A DNA stretch of 16,333 bases from DTQF01 sp038874185 (GCA_038874185.1 JAVZCX010000016.1:1-16333), one strand, 5' to 3'; shown: positions 6,253 through 14,475, counted from the stretch's first letter. Notes: generated by a model from the sequence alone, not told the origin. Numbers and translations are program-made.

Positions 6253-7650
6253 TTATTTTTTAAGCTTCTGTAGTATCAAATCCTTAACAACTTTTGAATC
6301 TGCTCTTCCTTTTGTCTCTTTTATTACTTGGCCTACAAGGAAGTGCAGTGTCTTCTCATTACCGCTTAAGTAGTCCTGAACCGCTTTCTGCTGGGCTAGA
6401 ATGATTTTGTCGATTATCGTTTCAAGTTCAGACGCGTCGCTTATTTTAAGGAGATTGAGATCAGATGCAATCTTTGATGGGTTTTCCTTTGTCTCTATCA
6501 TCTTTATTAGAACTTGTTCTGTGCCTCTGTCTGTAAGATCTCCTTTATAGAACATAATAAATAAGTCAGAAAGCCATTCTGAATTTAATCCTGAATCGCT
6601 ATATGAAAGATTCCTGTAGTTCAACTGCTTTTTGAGCGGCCCCCTTATCCAAGATGCGATTTTCTGCGCCTCTATTATGGTTCCTTTTGACTCCACCTTA
6701 AAGACCATCTCTTCAAAAAGTCTTGCAAGATTCATATCCATTGAAAGGATCCATGCGTCATCGCTCTTTATCTTATATTGGGTTTCAAATCTTGCAGCCT
6801 TCGCTCTTGGAAGCTCTGGCATTTCTTTTTTGATTTCTGATATTCTTTCCTCACTTATGAGAATTGGTGGCACATCTGGATCTGGCATATATCTATAATC
6901 ATCCTCTGTCTCTTTCTTTCTAAGGGATGTTGTTGTCCCAGTTGATTCATCAAAATGCCTTGTTTCTCTTACTATTGTACCTCCATGCCTAAGGATATTT
7001 TGTTGTCTTATGATTTCATAATTCAATGCATCATACACTCCTTTGAATGAATTAATGTTTTTTATCTCTACCCTTGTTCCTCCATTGAGACTTATATTTG
7101 CGTCCACTCTAAGAGAACCTGGTTCGTCTCTTCCAGCATCAAGGTAATTTAGAATAGCATCAAACTCGTCTAGAAAATCCCTTGCATCTGCAGGAGATTT
7201 CATATCTGGCTCAGTGACAATTTCAATAAGAGGTATGTTTGCTCTATTGTAATCAACAGTTCCTTCCCTTAATTCATACCTTCCTGGATCCTCTTCTATG
7301 TGAATCTCCCTGATTCGTACTTTTCCGAGCATTCCATCCACACCTATTGGTTTAGATGTTCTCTGAAATCCTGTGGGAAGATCTGGATAAAAGTAATGCT
7401 TTCTCTGGATGACTGAAGAATCAACAAATTTACAATTCAATGCGATACCTATCTTTAAAAGCTGATCCAATGCATGAGAATTAAGTCCCAATGGCTTCGT
7501 ACCTGGCTGCCCGGTGCATATTGGGCATATGTTTGTATTCTCTGGCTTATCCCTGTAATCAGTTGGACATCTACAGAAAAGTTTGCTCTTTGTTTTAAGC
7601 TGAACATGGATTTCAAGTCCTATTACAATGTCCAAGTCCTTTTCACTCAT
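6253..7650 (-). CDS. gatB: Asp/Glu-tRNA(Asn/Gln) amidotransferase subunit B
   Basis: GatB is the kinase and tRNA-binding subunit of GatCAB. It activates the side chain of mischarged Asp-tRNA(Asn) (or Glu-tRNA(Gln)) so that ammonia from GatA can amidate it. From ATG at 7650 the protein has 465 residues, the usual size. It opens with DIVIGLEIHVQLKTKSKLFC (7-26). The Cys4 zinc knuckle is formed by C26, C28, C42 and C45. The catalytic cradle follows with KHYFYPDLP (84-92), IHIEEDPG (116-123) and NRANIPLIEIVTEPD (135-149). Later motifs include VEIKNINSF and YRYMPDPDVPP, and the C-terminal third is the helical YqeY-like tRNA-binding region. The frame stays open to 7725, but those 25 codons overlap gatA and resemble nothing. 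The gatA stop is only 10 bases before ATG 7650, with GTGAG at 7654-7658 as ribosome-binding site. Confidence 0.96.
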   Translation of the reverse strand: MSEKDLDIVIGLEIHVQLKTKSKLFCRCPTDYRDKPENTNICPICTGQPGTKPLGLNSHALDQLLKIGIALNCKFVDSSVIQRKHYFYPDLPTGFQRTSKPIGVDGMLGKVRIREIHIEEDPGRYELREGTVDYNRANIPLIEIVTEPDMKSPADARDFLDEFDAILNYLDAGRDEPGSLRVDANISLNGGTRVEIKNINSFKGVYDALNYEIIRQQNILRHGGTIVRETRHFDESTGTTTSLRKKETEDDYRYMPDPDVPPILISEERISEIKKEMPELPRAKAARFETQYKIKSDDAWILSMDMNLARLFEEMVFKVESKGTIIEAQKIASWIRGPLKKQLNYRNLSYSDSGLNSEWLSDLFIMFYKGDLTDRGTEQVLIKMIETKENPSKIASDLNLLKISDASELETIIDKIILAQQKAVQDYLSGNEKTLHFLVGQVIKETKGRADSKVVKDLILQKLKK

Positions 7651-7660
7651 TTTCTCACTT

Positions 7661-8992
7661 TTATGCAATGTTAAATAAAGCATCGTCTTCAAAGTGTCTT
7701 CCATGATACTGAATTGCACCGTCAAAAATATTCTGTGAAAGCGGAGATACGATTGCTGGAAGACCGGTAAGATTTGCTGCTATTGTCAATGTATCTGCTG
7801 CATACATTTCTAATGGATTCATTTTTTCTCCGAACTTCCATGGCGGGGTTGGCATTGCAGGACCTGCAAGAATGTCAACCTCTTTCATCACTTTCGCAAA
7901 TTCTAATTTCATCTTCTCTCTCGCCTTGAGTGCCCTGCTATACCATGCGTCTTTAAATTCCTTCATTGTAATGTATGTGCCTATCATTATCCTTCTCTTT
8001 ATCTCTTTCCCAAATGCCGCTCCTCTTGCTTTAGAGAAGGCAGAATAAAGATCCTCATTTCTATCTGCGGAATAACCATATCTTAATCCATCAAATTTCT
8101 GAAGTGCTGAAGATAGCTCTGCTGCCATAACCAACTGATAAATAGGAACCGTGTAGTTTAAAGTTGGAATTGATACTTCTATGATTTCAAAATCTGATTC
8201 AAGTTGTTTTATTTTATCTCTTACTGCCTTTTCTATTCTTGGATCAATTGAATTAAAGAACTCTTTAGGAATTCCTATCTTTTTTATCTCTGCTACTGGT
8301 TTTTCTCTTGCTATCATTTTATCTGCAAGTTGTGTTGTCTGGTCACAAGGATCCGTTCCTCTTATTACATGGAAAACCTTTCTCATCACTTCCTTATCCT
8401 TTGATATTATACCTATTTGATCTAAAGACATGGCCATATCAACAAGGCCGTATCTTGAAACCATACCATAGGTTGGCTTAAGACCGTATGAATTACAGAA
8501 TGCGGCAGGGCACCTAACTGAACCTCCAGTATCACTTCCAAGAGCTGCATCACAGAAACCTGCTGCCACTGCTGCCCCAGTACCGGAAGAAGAACCACCT
8601 GGCACTCTTTCTAAATCTAATGGATTTTTTGTTATTTTTAATGCACTGAATGTACCGTCGCTGCCGCATGCAAATTCATCCATATTTAATGAGCCTATGA
8701 TTACTGCATCTGCATTCAATAGTTTTTCTACAACAGTTGCATTGTAGGTTGCCCTGTGTCCTCTGAGCATATTTGAACCGCAGGTAAGCAACTTTCCCTT
8801 GTAGGCTATGTTGTTCTTTATTCCAATTATAAGGCCTGCAATAGGACCTGCAGTTCCTTCCTTAATTTTTTTATCGATTCTTCTTGCTGCCTCTATTGCT
8901 TCATTGGAATATACTTCTATAAATGCATTTATTTCATTATCTTTTTTTTCTATAAGTTCAAGTTTCTTATGGACAATCTCTTCTACTGACAT
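7661..8992 (-). CDS. gatA: Asp/Glu-tRNA(Asn/Gln) amidotransferase subunit A (glutaminase)
   Basis: GatA hydrolyses glutamine and passes ammonia to GatB. The 443-residue protein is an amidase-signature enzyme with a complete Lys/cis-Ser/Ser triad. Lys59 is in GIKNN, Ser134 in PGGSSSGTGAA and Ser158 in GSDTGGSVRCPAAFC. Their spacing (75 and 24 residues) matches characterised GatA proteins. GLKPTYGMVSRYGL at 170-183 is also diagnostic. The chain ends at HFEDDALFNIA, about 10-30 residues earlier than many GatA proteins and lacking their last helix. Since all catalytic parts are present, I read it as a short but functional version. GTGATC at 8995-9000 lies just before ATG 8992. gatC ends 23 bases upstream and gatB starts 10 bases downstream, so the three form one operon. 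Confidence 0.96.
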   Translation of the reverse strand: MSVEEIVHKKLELIEKKDNEINAFIEVYSNEAIEAARRIDKKIKEGTAGPIAGLIIGIKNNIAYKGKLLTCGSNMLRGHRATYNATVVEKLLNADAVIIGSLNMDEFACGSDGTFSALKITKNPLDLERVPGGSSSGTGAAVAAGFCDAALGSDTGGSVRCPAAFCNSYGLKPTYGMVSRYGLVDMAMSLDQIGIISKDKEVMRKVFHVIRGTDPCDQTTQLADKMIAREKPVAEIKKIGIPKEFFNSIDPRIEKAVRDKIKQLESDFEIIEVSIPTLNYTVPIYQLVMAAELSSALQKFDGLRYGYSADRNEDLYSAFSKARGAAFGKEIKRRIMIGTYITMKEFKDAWYSRALKAREKMKLEFAKVMKEVDILAGPAMPTPPWKFGEKMNPLEMYAADTLTIAANLTGLPAIVSPLSQNIFDGAIQYHGRHFEDDALFNIA

Positions 8993-9015
8993 ACGATCAC
9001 TACTAAGAATTTAAC

Positions 9016-9306
9016 TTATTTTAGAGATTTTGGAACCACAAGGATATTACCTTCCCTCTTTGTGAATTCAGACCTTATCATTTCCTTCGTGTCCTCATCT
9101 TGTTCCTTTACTTCATCATCTCTTAATGAATTTGAAATTCCATGCATATAGCTTGTTTTTTCCTCAACTTCCTCTATGTCTATTTCTTGAACCTTTCCGA
9201 AATATGCAAGAAGCATGTCCATCTCATTGCCGAGATTCTTTAATTCTTCATCAGAAAGCTTGATCCTTGCAACCTGCGATATCTGCTTTACATTTTCCTG
9301 GTCCAT
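9016..9306 (-). CDS. gatC: Asp/Glu-tRNA(Asn/Gln) amidotransferase subunit C
   Basis: GatC is the small belt protein that wraps GatA and GatB and stabilises the complex. The 96-residue protein shows the family pattern: VKQISQVARIKLSDEELKNL near 6-25, a helix with LLAYFGKVQEIDIEEVEE (about 32-49), and the later LRDDEV. A GTG at 9312 is in frame, but GGTG at 9312-9315 overlaps it and sits correctly before ATG 9306, so the ATG is preferred. It is first in gatC-gatA-gatB. In archaea GatCAB usually makes Asn-tRNA(Asn), while GatDE handles Gln-tRNA. Whether GatDE exists here cannot be seen. Confidence 0.93.
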   Translation of the reverse strand: MDQENVKQISQVARIKLSDEELKNLGNEMDMLLAYFGKVQEIDIEEVEEKTSYMHGISNSLRDDEVKEQDEDTKEMIRSEFTKREGNILVVPKSLK

Positions 9307-9368
9307 AATCACACCGATGAATATGCTTATTTAGAAAACACATAATAATAGATATAATAATAGAGATA

Positions 9369-9389
9369 AAGGAATATAACTCTTTCTTG
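9369..9389 (-). promoter_or_regulatory. Possible promoter of gatCAB
   Basis: On the minus strand GAAAGA followed by GTTATATTCC (9371-9380) is a BRE/TATA candidate about 70 bases before gatC. The 151-base gap between the CCA-enzyme gene and gatC holds no ORF and no strong terminator, so read-through from upstream is also possible. Confidence 0.35.
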
Positions 9390-9457
9390 AAATTTAATAT
9401 TAGGGTTTCTATTCTATTTAGATTTGGTTAGCCTTTCTTGTTGCAAATTTTTTAATA

Positions 9458-10825
9458 TCATGGTATGTTTCTCTTTTTTAGGTATTCAAAGAGAAACTGA
9501 GTGTAATTCTTCTTTATCTTTGATATATCTATTATCTTAGCTGATTTGATTACTTTCCTTATATCTGGCGGAACACCATTCTCATCTGGATTGGAAAGTA
9601 TGTATTCTAAAAGCTGCTTGACGTGAGTGAATCTTCTCTCACCTACTGCCAATATCCTGTCCTCCTCAAACCATATTGGCTCGGTCACCTTATGTTGCCT
9701 TATGAACTTGTCCACATATTCCCTTTGGGACAATGGAGGCCCGAATATTTTTTTCATTTTTGGAAGAGAATATATTGAGAACTCGCATAGAAACATGCAT
9801 TTTCCATTTGCATACTCGTCAATGTCGAAAACCTCAAAATCATGCTCCTCTGATTTAGACCTTATTTTGCTTGCAAATTTGTACATCTGGGGCCATAAAA
9901 TGTCTTCAACTACTTTTGGCCTATCAAATTCTATTCCTAAGAATAAAGAATCTCTCAACTTAAGTTGCCTGTCTATCCATTTTGTATCTATTTTTTCTTG
10001 TGATGGTAAAAATGCATTTATTGAAGGCTTGCTTAAAAATATTGAAGCTGCATATGAGAAAACTGTAAGAGATGTCTTAGAAACAGAGGCTGCGACATTT
10101 CTATCTGGATCAACTGGATCTATCACGATCATTGCAGCATCGCTGAACTTTTTCTTAAGCTCTTCTTCATTAATTGGCTCATTGCCCAATGTTATTATTG
10201 GCATTGATTTCATATTTGCGAAGGCATCTAATACGTTCAAAAAGCTTCCATATTTTAGAACCAATAATTCACAAAGATATCCACTGAAGCCTCTTATTCT
10301 GCCTTCTGCACCATAGATCTTTTGCGTTTTCAAAAACCTTTTCAGAAGCCTAACATCATCTCTTTGAGAATCTGTTATTTTTGAATTTATGAATTTGGTG
10401 TGAAGCGGAGATCTATCAACTGCTGTAAGCATCTCTGAAACATCCTCTATCTTATATGAAGGAACAATGTCTACCTCTACTCCTTCCACCCATGTTCTTA
10501 CATATGGATGCTGCGCATAGGCAATCTCATATTTCCTTCCCTTGCAAAATTTCTTGCTGTATTTCATTGCAAGAGTAAGCATATCTTTCAATGAATATTC
10601 TTTTGAAAAAAGCATGAAAACATCAAAATCCATGTCACCTTTCAGATTTGTTCCTTTTGCTGTAGAACCAACAAGCTCTATTGAAACGTCCTTTGGTGTA
10701 ATCCTATCTAATTCTGAAACTATTTTCATTGCTATTTCTCTTTGCTTTGCCTGTTCTTTCTCTGAAGGTTTGATCTTTTTTAATACCTTAGCAAAAATCT
10801 TGCTGTATCTATCGCTTATGAACAT
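9458..10825 (-). CDS. cca: CCA-adding tRNA nucleotidyltransferase, archaeal class I
   Basis: This enzyme adds or repairs the 3' CCA end of tRNAs from CTP and ATP without a nucleic-acid template. From ATG 10825 the protein has 455 residues, close to other archaeal class I enzymes (about 440). The nucleotidyltransferase head has GSTAKGT (53-59), the carboxylates Asp66 and Asp68 in DMDFDVF and the third carboxylate Asp119 in VEVDIVPSY. The 51-residue spacing matches characterised archaeal enzymes. RGFSGYLCELLVLKYGSF (about 178-195) belongs to the central domain, and the C-terminal half is the tRNA-binding body and tail. TTG at 10828 is an in-frame alternative. The gene follows the 226-residue membrane protein by 52 bases. 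Its shadow ORF on the plus strand is not coding. Confidence 0.95.
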   Translation of the reverse strand: MFISDRYSKIFAKVLKKIKPSEKEQAKQREIAMKIVSELDRITPKDVSIELVGSTAKGTNLKGDMDFDVFMLFSKEYSLKDMLTLAMKYSKKFCKGRKYEIAYAQHPYVRTWVEGVEVDIVPSYKIEDVSEMLTAVDRSPLHTKFINSKITDSQRDDVRLLKRFLKTQKIYGAEGRIRGFSGYLCELLVLKYGSFLNVLDAFANMKSMPIITLGNEPINEEELKKKFSDAAMIVIDPVDPDRNVAASVSKTSLTVFSYAASIFLSKPSINAFLPSQEKIDTKWIDRQLKLRDSLFLGIEFDRPKVVEDILWPQMYKFASKIRSKSEEHDFEVFDIDEYANGKCMFLCEFSIYSLPKMKKIFGPPLSQREYVDKFIRQHKVTEPIWFEEDRILAVGERRFTHVKQLLEYILSNPDENGVPPDIRKVIKSAKIIDISKIKKNYTQFLFEYLKKRNIP

Positions 10826-10858
10826 CAAACCACTGCCTTTAAATGTTTAGTATACTAT

Positions 10859-10874
10859 CTGCTAGTAATAGCAG
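10859..10874 (-). repeat. Small perfect hairpin between two minus-strand genes
   Basis: CTGCTA and TAGCAG form a six-base-pair stem with a four-base loop, three bases after the stop of the 226-residue gene and about 35 bases before the CCA-enzyme start. No T-run follows on the minus strand, so it may protect or separate messages rather than terminate. Confidence 0.35.
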
Positions 10875-10877
10875 AAA

Positions 10878-11558
10878 TTATCTTGATAAATTGTCCAGTC
10901 TTTCAATTATTGAATTCAATTTACCTTGGAATAGTTCAGAGACTGATATTTTCATCTTAACCGTTCCACTGCTTGGTAGGGTATAATTTATTTTCAATGT
11001 TTCGCTTTGCGGAATTGCAGATGTATTTGTTGTGATGCTTCCGAATACAGTTAACTTTCCTTCCCATGGAATTGAAACTGGAAGACCGTAAACCGGCAAT
11101 ACAACATTTATCGTACCTTTAGTTTCTATCTCTTGAGATGGGATAGGAATTGAAAATGGTGAAAGTACCTGGTTTAATGGAACTGATGATTGCAAGGAAT
11201 GTGGTTGATCGAATTGTGTATTAATCTCAATAGTTGATCTACTGAATTCTTTAAGATCAGATGATATTGCTCTAAGTTCAGATTTCAGTGATGCAATTGA
11301 CATCATTGTAATTATACTAAGAACAAGAGATACTACTGCTACTATACCTACTATGACGAATAGAACACTGTTTATCTGCATTTCCTTAGGTTGAACAGAT
11401 TTGCTGATCTTCTGCTCTATTCTCTGTTCTTCTTTTCTTTCCTCCTTTGGTTTTTCCGGTTTCTTTGGTGAAACTATTCTTTCAGGAGGAAGTATTACTA
11501 CTCCTTTTCCTAAGTCTACCTCTCTCTTTGGTGCGCTAGGATACTCTTCTTCTGCCAT
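10878..11558 (-). CDS. Single-pass membrane protein with extracytoplasmic beta domain, function unknown
   Basis: I do not recognise this 226-residue protein. Its first 60 residues are charged and Pro/Lys/Glu-rich, probably disordered and cytoplasmic. A single membrane segment spans about 64-88 and is followed by a short coiled coil (about 89-106). Residues 120-205 alternate hydrophobic strands with Pro/Ser/Thr-rich turns and look like an extracytoplasmic beta domain. A short amphipathic helix containing SELFQGKLNSIIERLDNL closes the chain. The layout recalls secreted-face partners of membrane complexes but gives no function. ATG 11558 has no ribosome-binding site. A TATA box about 26 bases upstream suggests a leaderless message. 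It is followed by the CCA-enzyme gene at 52 bases and may be co-transcribed with it. Confidence 0.75.
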   Translation of the reverse strand: MAEEEYPSAPKREVDLGKGVVILPPERIVSPKKPEKPKEERKEEQRIEQKISKSVQPKEMQINSVLFVIVGIVAVVSLVLSIITMMSIASLKSELRAISSDLKEFSRSTIEINTQFDQPHSLQSSVPLNQVLSPFSIPIPSQEIETKGTINVVLPVYGLPVSIPWEGKLTVFGSITTNTSAIPQSETLKINYTLPSSGTVKMKISVSELFQGKLNSIIERLDNLSR

Positions 11559-11578
11559 AAACTAATTATATAGAGACA

Positions 11579-11595
11579 GATTTAAATTAGTTTTC
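11579..11595 (-). promoter_or_regulatory. TATA promoter for a leaderless transcript of the 226-residue gene
   Basis: On the minus strand GAAAACT (BRE-like) and AATTTAAAT (11580-11588) are centred about 26 bases upstream of ATG 11558. This places the transcription start at or next to the start codon, in keeping with the absence of a ribosome-binding site. Confidence 0.5.
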
Positions 11596-11621
11596 AATTT
11601 AAGATTGCCCTCACTGTGTAA

Positions 11622-12815
11622 TTAAAGAAGTATCAGGATTGAAGGAATAATAAGAAATGCCATAAGATTCGTTCTTCTAACGCCAAGAAGTGGAGGCAAT
11701 AGCCCAATGAATGTTGCGAGAATACAAGTAAGTAATCCAAAGACACCTGAAAATAAAAATACTGATAATATAAGGAAAATTAGTACTGAAAAACTAATCA
11801 ATCTCTGATCTATCTTGTTTATTGCAGAAATGAAAATTTCTGAAAGCCCCAATAAAAGCAGAATTCCTATAATAGTTCCAACAAAATAAAATGCGATAAA
11901 CCAGATAAGCAATGTTGCATTAAAGTCACTAATTAGTTGATTTATATTGACTAGGGTGCCTGTCCTTGCCTTGCCTATGCGTTCTAAGGCAACAATTGAA
12001 TTTGCATAATGGCTAATTGTAATAGAAGTTGTTGAAGAAAGAAAAAGAAGTGGATTACTGGCAAAAGGAGATACGAAAGTTGCTAATTGGGCTGGAGAAT
12101 TTATTGCGGGAAACAGGTCAGCTATAACACCTATCAGTGAAGAGAGTAGAATCACAATTATAAAGCTCTTGCCTATCTCTATCTTATACGATTCATTCCT
12201 CTGCTCTGGAATTAATGATTTTTCATTAAAAGACAATATAATGCTGCTTAATGCAAAGAAACCTACAAATACTGCAAATAAAGATTCCTGAAGAAGAGCT
12301 GATATTGATGTTGAAAGAATCAGATAACCGAAAAGACCTGAAATTAGAAAAACAAATAATGACTCTTTTATCTTCTTCTCCTGTAGCAGGAAAAAAACTG
12401 AAAAAAGTATCAAGATATAAGCTAGATAGGGTTTGATAACGGGAAATAACAAAGGAAGAGATATGTAAGACAATGGAAGGATTAATATAAGAAAGAGAAG
12501 AGTAAGGAACGCAGAAATGGCGCACACCAAAACAGCAAGCCTTCCTTTCCCATTTAAAACCAATTTCTGAGCAGGAAGTATTGAAAGCACTGAATCTGAA
12601 TCGGGTATAAAAAGAAATATTGCTGGAAGAAGCGCAACCATGTTATTTACTGCGGCTGTAATTATGATTATTGCAGCCAATTCAAAATTATCTTGTACAT
12701 TAAGATTAGAAATTATCTGGGATATTGTATTAGGATGTATTCCAGGAATAAGCCCTGCTAGCGAACCTAAAACAATACCGAATATAAATGTTGATATCAA
12801 ACCCAATTCATCCAT
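11622..12815 (-). CDS. TctA/COG1784-type multispanning permease of unknown substrate
   Basis: This 397-residue protein is almost wholly hydrophobic, with roughly ten membrane segments. It resembles the archaeal branch of the TctA (DUF112) family. The N-terminal motif GSLAGLIPGIHPN at 17-29 is the family hallmark. A related SSLIGVIADLFPAINSPAQ begins the second half near 225, and FIGLLPPLLGVRRTN near the end looks like a further echo. The two halves therefore probably form an inverted or tandem repeat. Bacterial TctA works with a small TctB and a binding protein TctC. Neither is present here, so the archaeal protein probably acts alone or with other partners. The frame opens at TTG 12833. ATG 12815 is preferred, with GTGAT at 12819-12823. 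The next gene upstream, a membrane-anchored OB-fold-like protein, ends 45 bases before it. Substrate is unknown. Confidence 0.8.
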   Translation of the reverse strand: MDELGLISTFIFGIVLGSLAGLIPGIHPNTISQIISNLNVQDNFELAAIIIITAAVNNMVALLPAIFLFIPDSDSVLSILPAQKLVLNGKGRLAVLVCAISAFLTLLFLILILPLSYISLPLLFPVIKPYLAYILILFSVFFLLQEKKIKESLFVFLISGLFGYLILSTSISALLQESLFAVFVGFFALSSIILSFNEKSLIPEQRNESYKIEIGKSFIIVILLSSLIGVIADLFPAINSPAQLATFVSPFASNPLLFLSSTTSITISHYANSIVALERIGKARTGTLVNINQLISDFNATLLIWFIAFYFVGTIIGILLLLGLSEIFISAINKIDQRLISFSVLIFLILSVFLFSGVFGLLTCILATFIGLLPPLLGVRRTNLMAFLIIPSILILL

Positions 12816-12860
12816 TACATCACATAGAATCAATATTTCATAGACAATTTATTTGAACTA

Positions 12861-13418
12861 TTATCTTATCAAAGCTATATCCTTTGATTGAACATAGAGA
12901 TAGGATCTATTGCTAAACTTTTTGACAGAACCAACGGCATAGATATAGTCGCCTTCGGTAAGAAAGATAGGGACCGTACCTTGTGAAACTATGATATTTA
13001 TACATTCAGAATTCTTCTTGACTTGCGAATCACACAACTTAAAGATGTTTGAATTTATATCGAAAACAAATCCAGCTACTTTGACATATGCACCATCATG
13101 TATGGAACTGATTCCAGATACAGATACAATTTTTGGAGAAATGAATATTGATAGAGCAAAAAGAGATAATATGCCGATTATAGAGAATATAATTGAAATA
13201 TTTAGAAGGTTTTCTCTTGATACGGAAGGAATTTTTAGGAAAATGTTGTAATTTGATTCCCTTTTATTAAGATCTTTTTTTGAATGTTGCTTTTCTGAAC
13301 GCCGAGTTTTTTTGGAATGTCCATTCGAAGAAAATTTGTTAGATAGGATGCTGGACAAGAATCTACCCATATTCCTTCTAAATGTAAACACTTTTCTTGA
13401 AATTGCATCCATTGCCAT
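12861..13418 (-). CDS. Membrane-anchored OB-fold-like protein
   Basis: The 185-residue protein has a strongly basic, Ser/Lys/Arg-rich N-terminal tail of about 70 residues and a single membrane segment at 72-93. The C-terminal domain of about 90 residues has a strand pattern (ISSIHDGAYVKVAGFVFDIN at 103-122, a middle strand, then GDYIYAVGSVKKFSNRSYLY near 156-175) that looks like an OB fold of the tRNA-anticodon or helicase-associated type. The positive-inside rule puts this domain outside the cytoplasm. Its two cysteines (129 and 139) could then form a disulfide. It lies 45 bases upstream of the permease gene and is probably co-transcribed. The fold call is from pattern only. Extracytoplasmic OB folds bind not only nucleic acids but also peptides, sugars and haem. 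Confidence 0.65.
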   Translation of the reverse strand: MAMDAISRKVFTFRRNMGRFLSSILSNKFSSNGHSKKTRRSEKQHSKKDLNKRESNYNIFLKIPSVSRENLLNISIIFSIIGILSLFALSIFISPKIVSVSGISSIHDGAYVKVAGFVFDINSNIFKLCDSQVKKNSECINIIVSQGTVPIFLTEGDYIYAVGSVKKFSNRSYLYVQSKDIALIR

Positions 13419-13436
13419 AAAAACACAAACATATAC

Positions 13437-13450
13437 TAAACATATAATAA
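13437..13450 (-). promoter_or_regulatory. TATA box before the OB-fold-like gene
   Basis: On the minus strand TTATTATATG (13441-13450) is centred about 27 bases upstream of ATG 13418. No ribosome-binding site is seen before that ATG, so a leaderless transcript is likely. The element lies in the 68-base gap after the RFC gene. Confidence 0.4.
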
Positions 13451-13486
13451 TGCCATTGTGTTCTTATTTGCTATATTTAATTAGAT

Positions 13487-14458
13487 TTAATTTTCCTCAT
13501 AAGAGGAAGCAACTATGTATGCGAGCAAAGCCTCTAGCTGTATCCTTTCATTTGCCCCTTCTGTTATTCTGAAATCGAATTCTCCAACTCTGTCTACCAA
13601 CTTAACCTTCTGTTGTATAGACAATGCCTTTCTGTTTATTATATCCTTATGGATTGCTGCAAGTATGTCCTGGCCGTTTATTCCATGATTTATAAGAAGA
13701 TCGTAAAGAATTGTCCTTGCCTCATTGAACTTGCCTGCAAACGCATAATCTAACATACGCCCTATATCCATAGGCCTTGCAGTTGCAACGAAAGAATATA
13801 CAGAATTCTCATCTATATCTTTTGATGTCAATGAAATTGATTGAAGAATGTTTATTGCCTTTCTCATATCTCCTTCTGACACGTCGATCAATGCGTCATT
13901 AGCCTTATCACTTAAATTCAATCCTTCAGAGTCAGCTATCTTGGCGACTGCTTTTTTAACTTCTTCTTTTGAAAGAGGCTTGAACCTGAATACTGCGCAT
14001 CTGCTTTGAATAGGCTCAATGATCTTCCCAGACCAGTTGCAGCTTAAGATGAAACGTGTTGTAGATGAATACATTTCCATGGTCCTTCTTAATGCCTGCT
14101 GAGCTTCTGGTGTCAATGCATCAGCCTCATCAAGAAATATTATCTTAAAAGGCACGCCGCTTATTGGAGCTGTCCTTGCAAAATCTTTTATCTGGCCTCT
14201 AACTACATCTATTCCTCTAGCATCGCTTGCATTTAGTTCAAGAATGTTGTGCCTATAGTCGTCTCCGTAAAGTTCACGCGCTAATGCCAATGCACAGGTA
14301 GTTTTTCCTGTGCCTGCTGGTCCAGCAAATAAAAGATGAGGCATATTGTATGTTTTTGCATACTCTGAAAGCTTTGAAACCACTTCTGTCTGTCCTGCTA
14401 TATCTGAAAGCTTTTTAGGTCTATACAATTCAACCCACGGAATATATTTTTCTTCCAT
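13487..14458 (-). CDS. rfcS: Replication factor C small subunit (clamp loader)
   Basis: RfcS is the AAA+ ATPase subunit that, with the large subunit, opens the PCNA sliding clamp and loads it at primer-template junctions. The 323-residue protein has the usual length. It begins with the family RFC box WVELYRPKKLSDIAGQ (8-23). Walker A GPAGTGKT is at 46-53 and Walker B IFLDEAD at 107-113. Sensor 1 lies in FILSCNWSGK (136-145), and IIEPIQSRC (146-154) carries the arginine-finger SRC motif. Sensor 2 lies near EGDMRKAINILQ (about 194-205), and the C-terminal collar domain is complete. Asn-Trp-Ser-Gly replaces the more common Asn-Tyr-Ser at sensor 1, a mild variation. No ribosome-binding site precedes the ATG, and a TATA box lies about 24 bases upstream. 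The large-subunit gene is not in the window. Confidence 0.96.
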   Translation of the reverse strand: MEEKYIPWVELYRPKKLSDIAGQTEVVSKLSEYAKTYNMPHLLFAGPAGTGKTTCALALARELYGDDYRHNILELNASDARGIDVVRGQIKDFARTAPISGVPFKIIFLDEADALTPEAQQALRRTMEMYSSTTRFILSCNWSGKIIEPIQSRCAVFRFKPLSKEEVKKAVAKIADSEGLNLSDKANDALIDVSEGDMRKAINILQSISLTSKDIDENSVYSFVATARPMDIGRMLDYAFAGKFNEARTILYDLLINHGINGQDILAAIHKDIINRKALSIQQKVKLVDRVGEFDFRITEGANERIQLEALLAYIVASSYEEN

Positions 14459-14475
14459 AAAACCACGAAATAATA

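Noticed and set aside
7651..7725. 25-codon N-terminal extension of gatB
   Set aside because: It overlaps the gatA coding region, has no family similarity, and a ribosome-binding site fits ATG 7650.
7661..8992. gatA as a pseudogene because of its short C terminus
   Set aside because: The frame is intact, the Lys59-Ser134-Ser158 triad has canonical spacing, and gatB follows with normal operon spacing.
9307..9457. Possible small gene between gatC and the CCA-enzyme gene
   Set aside because: No ORF with a credible start and composition; the stretch is AT-rich promoter-like DNA.
9627..10316. 229-residue plus-strand ORF opposite the CCA-adding enzyme
   Set aside because: Antisense shadow of a gene with conserved catalytic residues; low-complexity Ser/Leu composition typical of reversed coding sequence.
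12226..12525. 99-residue minus-strand ORF inside the permease gene
   Set aside because: It is an out-of-frame reading of the same strand within a convincing membrane protein gene.
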